64,000 nt of DNA, from NCBI GenBank assembly GCA_003133225.1, contig PKWL01000041.1, positions 124,151 to 188,150 of the forward strand, given 5' to 3'. Below, one piece after another: positions 59,709 through 64,000 of this stretch; within the stretch, counting starts at the first letter, position 1, and each line of letters starts with the position of its first letter. The position numbers and the translations under genes are program-made. Source of the stretch: Janthinobacterium sp. (GTDB lineage Bacteria; Pseudomonadota; Gammaproteobacteria; Burkholderiales; Burkholderiaceae_D). The notes beneath the pieces are model-generated. The model searched no databases and was not told where the DNA came from. It saw only the letters and a list, made by a program, of their open reading frames with translations.

Positions 59709-60929
59709 ATGCGCGCAGCGCTAGTCGGCGTCGATTTCGGCCAAGGCGACTTTAGCGCCAGCGTCGAGGAATTGCTCCTGCTCGCGCGTTCCGCCGGAGT
59801 CGAGCCCATCACGACCATCACGGCCAAACGCTCGAGTCCCGATGCGGCGTATTTTGTCGGCAGCGGCAAGGTCGACGAAATCGGTCAGGAGGCGCAAGAC
59901 AACGCGTTGGAAATCGTCATTTTCAATCACGCCCTGTCGCCGGCCCAGCAGCGCAACCTGGAAAAACGCCTGAACATTCGGGTGCTTGACCGCACCAGCT
60001 TGATCCTCGACATTTTTGCCCAGCGCGCCAAAAGCCATGAAGGCAAGCTGCAAGTCGAATTGGCCCAGCTGCAGCACCTGGCTACGCGCCTGATCCGCGG
60101 CTGGACCCATCTGGAGCGGCAAAAAGGCGGCATCGGCTTGCGCGGCCCCGGCGAAACGCAGCTCGAGACTGATCGTCGCTTGATCGGCGACCGCGTCAAG
60201 GCCTTGCGCGCGCGCCTGGAAAAGCTGGAGCGACAGCGCGCAACCCAGCGCCGCGCGCGCGGGCGCAGTCATACTTTCTCCGTCTCCCTAGTCGGCTATA
60301 CGAACGCTGGCAAGTCGACCCTGTTTAACGCCCTGACCAAGGCCGGCGTGTATGTCGCCGACCAGCTGTTCGCCACCCTCGATACCACCTCGCGTCGCAT
60401 CTACCTGGGCCCGGATGCGGGCAACGTCGTCATTTCCGACACCGTCGGTTTTGTGCGCGAATTGCCGCATCAGCTGGTCGCGGCGTTTCGCGCCACGCTC
60501 GAAGAAACCATCCATGCCGATCTGCTGTTGCATGTCGTGGACGCTGCCTCGCCCGTGCGCATGGAGCAGATCGAACAGGTCAACATCGTTTTGAAAGAGA
60601 TCGGGGCGGACCACATTCCGCAGATCTTGGTATGGAACAAGATCGACGCGGCCGGGCTCGAGCCGGCCGTCGAGCGCGACGAAGGGGCAAAAGTCCACCG
60701 CGTCTTTGTCAGTGCCCAGAAGGGCACGGGCCTCGACTTGCTGCGCCAGGCGATCGTGGAATCGGCGCAAAATGCGCCCGCCTCGAGCCACCTGGTCGAT
60801 GCCGCGGCGGAGCGCTTCGCGGCACAACAATTACAGTATGCTGAGCAGGACGATGCCGGCGCGGATCAGGCTTTTGACGCCGACCCGGCAGATAGTATTC
60901 CAACCTCCACCCATGTCGGATCACGCTAG
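59709..60929 (+). CDS. hflX: ribosome-splitting GTPase HflX
   Basis: A 406-residue GTPase that rescues stalled or heat-damaged ribosomes by splitting 70S. HflX domain with PDAAYFVGSGKVDEIGQEA and GGIGLRGPGETQLETDRRL, coiled coil, then G domain with VGYTNAGKSTLFNALTKAGV, DTVGFVRELPHQLVAAF and WNKID. The ATG is 42 bp after hfq. A C-terminal Asp/Ala-rich tail follows the G domain. Confidence 0.95.
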   Translation: MRAALVGVDFGQGDFSASVEELLLLARSAGVEPITTITAKRSSPDAAYFVGSGKVDEIGQEAQDNALEIVIFNHALSPAQQRNLEKRLNIRVLDRTSLILDIFAQRAKSHEGKLQVELAQLQHLATRLIRGWTHLERQKGGIGLRGPGETQLETDRRLIGDRVKALRARLEKLERQRATQRRARGRSHTFSVSLVGYTNAGKSTLFNALTKAGVYVADQLFATLDTTSRRIYLGPDAGNVVISDTVGFVRELPHQLVAAFRATLEETIHADLLLHVVDAASPVRMEQIEQVNIVLKEIGADHIPQILVWNKIDAAGLEPAVERDEGAKVHRVFVSAQKGTGLDLLRQAIVESAQNAPASSHLVDAAAERFAAQQLQYAEQDDAGADQAFDADPADSIPTSTHVGSR

Positions 60930-60930
60930 T

Positions 60931-62223
60931 ATGTTTGTTTCCCTATTAAGAAAAATACGCTTGAAATTGGCGCTAAATAACCCCCGCCGGGCAAACCAAA
61001 AGGGCGACCATCAATACGCCCAAGGCAAGAAGCCGGGCGACGGCCCGCCTGATCTGGAACAGATCTGGCGCGACTTCAACGCCCGCCTGACTGCCTTCTT
61101 CGGCCAGAAAAACCGCCCCGACAGTGGCGGTGGCGGCCTGCGCCCCGACATGAAGGGCGCCGGCATCACGGTTGGTGCGATCGCTGTGATCGCGCTCTTG
61201 ATCTGGCTCGTCAGCGGCGCCTTCATCGTGCAGGAAGGACAGACCGGCGTCGTGCTCACGTTCGGCAAATACAGCCACACGACGCTGCCCGGTTTCAACT
61301 GGCGCTGGCCGTACCCGTTCCAGACCGACGAGACGGTCAACGTGTCGCAGGTGCGCACCGTCGAAGTGGGCTACCGCACCAGCGTCAAGAATAAGGAGGG
61401 CAGGGAGTCTTTGATGCTGACCGACGATGAGAACATCATCGACATCCAGTTTGCCGTGCAATACAAGCTGAAAGATCCGCGCGCCTGGCTGTTTAACAAC
61501 CGCGAACCGGAAGAGGCCTTGCGCCAGGTGGCCGAATCGGCCATCCGCGAGATCGTCGGGCGCAGCAAGATGGACTTCGTGCTCTACGAAGGGCGCGAGA
61601 AGGTGGCCTACGACGTGCAGCGTTTGATGCAGCAAATTCTCGACCGCTACGCTTCCGGTGCACAAATTACCAATGTCACGATGCAAGGTGTACAGCCGCC
61701 CGAGCAGGTGCAGGCCGCCTTTGACGACGCCGTCAAGGCCGGACAGGACCGCGAGCGTCAGAAAAACGAGGGCGAGGCCTACGCCAACGACGTCATTCCG
61801 AAGGCGCGCGGCGCCGCATTCCGCCTGATGCAAGAAGCGGAGGCCTACCGTTCCTTGGTGACCGACAACGCAGTCGGCAACGCGTCGCGTTTCCGCCAGG
61901 TGCTGACCGAATATCAAAAAGCGCCGGGCGTGACACGCGACCGGATGTACCTGGAAACCATGCAGCAGATTTTCGCCAGCGCGAGCAAAGTGATGATAGA
62001 CACCAAGACGGGCAGCAATTTGCTGTACCTGCCGCTCGACAAACTGATCGCCCAAACGGCGGCCAACGATGCAGCGGCCGCAGCCGCCAAGGCCGCCACG
62101 GCGGCCGCCGTAGCACCGCCGCTAAGCGCGGTGTTGCCGGCCGACGCGCTGCAAGCGCTGGAGGCGGTGCGTCAGCACGACAGTCGTTCCCGCGACAATT
62201 CACGTGAACGGGAGAGCCGCTAA
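60931..62223 (+). CDS. hflK: FtsH protease modulator HflK
   Basis: About 430 residues. A Gly-rich cytosolic N-tail, one membrane helix (ITVGAIAVIALLIWLVSGAF), then an SPFH/prohibitin domain (VQEGQTGVVLTFGKYSHTTL, MLTDDENIIDIQFAVQYKL) and a coiled-coil C-part. With HflC it forms the cage around FtsH. Start uncertain: ATG at 60931, right after the hflX stop, or 60913 overlapping hflX; neither has a ribosome site, so coupling is likely. The stop overlaps the hflC start (TAATG). Confidence 0.95.
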   Translation: MFVSLLRKIRLKLALNNPRRANQKGDHQYAQGKKPGDGPPDLEQIWRDFNARLTAFFGQKNRPDSGGGGLRPDMKGAGITVGAIAVIALLIWLVSGAFIVQEGQTGVVLTFGKYSHTTLPGFNWRWPYPFQTDETVNVSQVRTVEVGYRTSVKNKEGRESLMLTDDENIIDIQFAVQYKLKDPRAWLFNNREPEEALRQVAESAIREIVGRSKMDFVLYEGREKVAYDVQRLMQQILDRYASGAQITNVTMQGVQPPEQVQAAFDDAVKAGQDRERQKNEGEAYANDVIPKARGAAFRLMQEAEAYRSLVTDNAVGNASRFRQVLTEYQKAPGVTRDRMYLETMQQIFASASKVMIDTKTGSNLLYLPLDKLIAQTAANDAAAAAAKAATAAAVAPPLSAVLPADALQALEAVRQHDSRSRDNSRERESR

Positions 62224-63110
62224 TGAACCGTATCGCCACAGCTCTGATCGCGGGCTTTATCGCACTCATGCTCTTGTCATCGACCGTGTTCATCGTCGAT
62301 CAGCGCAAATACGCCATCGTCTTTGCCTTGGGCGAAGTCAAGCAAGTCATCAGCGAACCGGGCCTGCATTTCAAACTGCCGCCCCCCTTCCAGAACGTGC
62401 TGTACCTCGACAAGCGCATCTTGACCATCGAATCGCCGGAAGCCGACCGCTTCATCACGGCTGAGAAGAAAAACATCCTGGTCGATGCCTTCGTCAAGTG
62501 GCGCATCATCGAACCGCGCCTCTACTTCGTCAGCTTTGGCGGCGACGAAGGCCGGGCGCGCGACCGCCTGGGCCAAATCGTGAAGGCGGCGCTGAACGAC
62601 GAAATCACCAAGCGCACCGTGCGTGAAGTTATTTCCGGCGAGCGCGGCAAGGTAATGGAAGCGATTCGCACTAAGGTCGTGGCCGAAGCCAATCTGATCG
62701 GCGTCGAGATTGTCGACGTGCGCCTAAAGCGGGTTGATTATGTCGAGCAGATCAACAATTCGGTGTATGACCGCATGAAGTCCGAGCGCGTGCGGGTCGC
62801 CAATGAACTGCGTTCGACCGGTTCGGCCGACTCCGAAAAAATCCGCGCCGACGCCGACAAACAGCGCACCGTGATCTTGGCCGAAGCGTACAGTGACGCT
62901 GAAAAAATCCGCGGCGAAGGCGACGCCAAGGCATCGCAGACGTATGCCGAGGCGTTTGGCAAGAACCCAGAGTTCTACAAGTTCTACCGCAGCTTGGAAG
63001 CCTATCGCGCCACCTTCAAGACCCACGGCGACGTGATGGTGATCGACTCGAGCTCCGACTTCTTCAAATACTTCAAGAATTCCGGCGCCGCCGCTGGTGC
63101 CAAAAAGTAG
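62223..63110 (+). CDS. hflC: FtsH protease modulator HflC
   Basis: A 295-residue SPFH protein: signal anchor (IATALIAGFIALMLLSSTVF), FALGEVKQVISEPGLHFKLP, KKNILVDAFVKWRIIEPRLY, then a long charged helix (ADSEKIRADADKQRTVILAE) and a C-terminal segment ending VIDSSSDFFKYFKNSG. Partner of HflK in the FtsH-modulating complex. The DUF2065 gene that often follows hflC in relatives is not present in the 204-bp gap to hisZ. Confidence 0.96.
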   Translation: MNRIATALIAGFIALMLLSSTVFIVDQRKYAIVFALGEVKQVISEPGLHFKLPPPFQNVLYLDKRILTIESPEADRFITAEKKNILVDAFVKWRIIEPRLYFVSFGGDEGRARDRLGQIVKAALNDEITKRTVREVISGERGKVMEAIRTKVVAEANLIGVEIVDVRLKRVDYVEQINNSVYDRMKSERVRVANELRSTGSADSEKIRADADKQRTVILAEAYSDAEKIRGEGDAKASQTYAEAFGKNPEFYKFYRSLEAYRATFKTHGDVMVIDSSSDFFKYFKNSGAAAGAKK

Positions 63111-63153
63111 AACTTGCAGCGGGGCATAGGACAGGCGCATGGTCGATGTGCCG

Positions 63154-63178
63154 GAGCGGCCCCGTTTCAGGGCCGCTC
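63154..63178 (+). terminator. hairpin after hflC
   Basis: GAGCGGCCC (63154-63162) pairs with GGGCCGCTC (63170-63178), nine pairs, loop of seven. No U-tract follows, so it may be a weak or Rho-assisted terminator. Confidence 0.5.
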
Positions 63179-63193
63179 TGGCACGCGAACTTG

Positions 63194-63223
63194 TTGCCAT
63201 TGTTGTCTTTTTTCGCGTAAAAT
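63194..63223 (+). promoter_or_regulatory. promoter candidate for hisZ
   Basis: TTGCCA (63194-63199) and TAAAAT (63218-63223) with an 18-bp spacer, about 90 bp before the hisZ start and just after the hflC hairpin. Two mismatches from consensus in the two boxes together. Confidence 0.55.
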
Positions 63224-63314
63224 ATTAGGCTCGGCTTTTTGCTTGGTATGAACACTGCTGCCAAACATTATTCATTTTAATTTCATTTTTTCCACTTTCT
63301 TTCCGTATTTCCCC

Positions 63315-64000
63315 ATGCCGAATTGGCTTTTGCCCGAAAATATTGCCGACGTTTTACCGTCGGAAGCGCGCAAGATTGAAGAGTTGCGTCGTCTCATGCT
63401 CGACAATTTCCGTCTCTACGGTTACGAGCTGGTCATGCCGCCGCTGCTGGAGTATCTTGAATCGCTGCTGACTGGCGCCGGCAAGGATACCGATCTGCGC
63501 ACCTTTAAACTGGTGGATCAGATTTCCGGGCGCATGCTTGGCTTGCGCGCCGATATGACGATCCAGGTGACCCGCATCGATGCCCACTTGCTAAACCGCG
63601 CTTCCGTGACGCGCCTGTGCTACGCCGGCAGCGTGCTGCACACGCGCCCGTCCGGCCTGCACGCGACGCGCGAGCCGTTGCAAATCGGCGCCGAGATTTA
63701 CGGCCATGCCGGCCTCGAAGCCGATGCCGAGATCCAGGAGCTGGCGCTCGCCTCGCTCGCGCTCGCCGGATTTGCCGAGGTGCGCCTGGATTTGTCGCAC
63801 GTCGGCGTGCTGCGCGCCATCATCGCCGGCGACGCGGCCGCCCGCCTGGACGAGGCGGCGTTGTACGCGTTGCTGCGCGCCAAGGACAAGCCCGGTCTCC
63901 TGGAACTGACCGCCGGCTACGAAGCGCAGACGCGAATTGCCCTGTTGGCTTTGCCCGAATTGTACGGCGACATCGAGGTGCTGAAACGGGCCCGCGAAGT
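63315..64000 (+). CDS. hisZ: ATP phosphoribosyltransferase regulatory subunit HisZ (partial, runs off the right end)
   Basis: The first 228 residues of a HisS-like protein lacking synthetase activity that activates short-form HisG in histidine biosynthesis. It starts [20 protein letters not shown], with [20 protein letters not shown] and [20 protein letters not shown] in the motif-2 position, where the sequence departs from true histidyl-tRNA synthetases. Start ATG at 63315 follows a T-rich leader without a strong ribosome site. purA is commonly next in relatives but lies outside the window. Confidence 0.94.
   Translation, partial: MPNWLLPENIADVLPSEARKIEELRRLMLDNFRLYGYELVMPPLLEYLESLLTGAGKDTDLRTFKLVDQISGRMLGLRADMTIQVTRIDAHLLNRASVTRLCYAGSVLHTRPSGLHATREPLQIGAEIYGHAGLEADAEIQELALASLALAGFAEVRLDLSHVGVLRAIIAGDAAARLDEAALYALLRAKDKPGLLELTAGYEAQTRIALLALPELYGDIEVLKRARE

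Overview
The window looks like a chromosomal segment of a betaproteobacterium of the order Burkholderiales, most likely Oxalobacteraceae (the Massilia/Janthinobacterium group). This is inferred from moderately high GC, the acnA / CoA-ester lyase / mdh / GntR / sdhCDAB / sdhE / gltA / odhAB / lpd order, the surE-pcm-nlpD-rpoS block, and the rlmN-pilW-rodZ-ispG-hisS-yfgM-bamB-der-hfq-hflX-hflK-hflC-hisZ block, together with a DUF2863 protein beside acnA. No rRNA, tRNA, CRISPR array, intact insertion sequence or prophage was seen.

Region 1 (1-18.7 kb) is the accessory part, with long gene-poor gaps. It holds a trans-3-hydroxy-L-proline dehydratase with its imino-acid reductase and a periplasmic amino-acid binding protein; a lytic transglycosylase lipoprotein whose leader carries a well-matching cyclic-di-GMP-I (GEMM) riboswitch; a VIT/CCC1 transporter; an S9 peptidase; a three-gene signalling operon (hybrid histidine kinase, CheY-like regulator, REC-PAS-GGDEF-EAL protein); and a coupled M14 carboxypeptidase / CYTH pair. 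Two damaged RelE/ParE-superfamily toxin genes (5493-5792 and 18302-18520) have mutations that can be reconstructed base by base.

Region 2 (18.7-39.6 kb) is a nearly complete TCA-cycle cluster: acnA, an MliC-like secreted protein, a CitE-like lyase and mdh on the minus strand, then, divergently, a GntR/UTRA regulator, sdhCDAB, sdhE, gltA, odhA, odhB, a small PspC-domain protein, lpd and zapE. A perfect 14-bp palindrome lies in the mdh-gntR divergent spacer and is a good operator candidate.

Region 3 (39.6-64 kb) is housekeeping: an Ala-rich repeat protein, a PP2C phosphatase, a YoaA-type helicase, the stationary-phase block surE-pcm-nlpD-rpoS, rlmD, a Bax-inhibitor-1 protein, ndk, the rlmN-to-der operon (rRNA/tRNA methylation, type IV pilus assembly, cell shape, isoprenoids, histidyl-tRNA, outer-membrane assembly, ribosome assembly), hfq-hflX-hflKC and the start of hisZ.

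The most interesting signal is the link between cyclic-di-GMP turnover (GGDEF-EAL protein at 10.9-13.0 kb) and a cyclic-di-GMP sensing RNA (4.1-4.2 kb) in front of a cell-wall lytic enzyme. I did not find convincing evidence of an entirely new multi-gene system.
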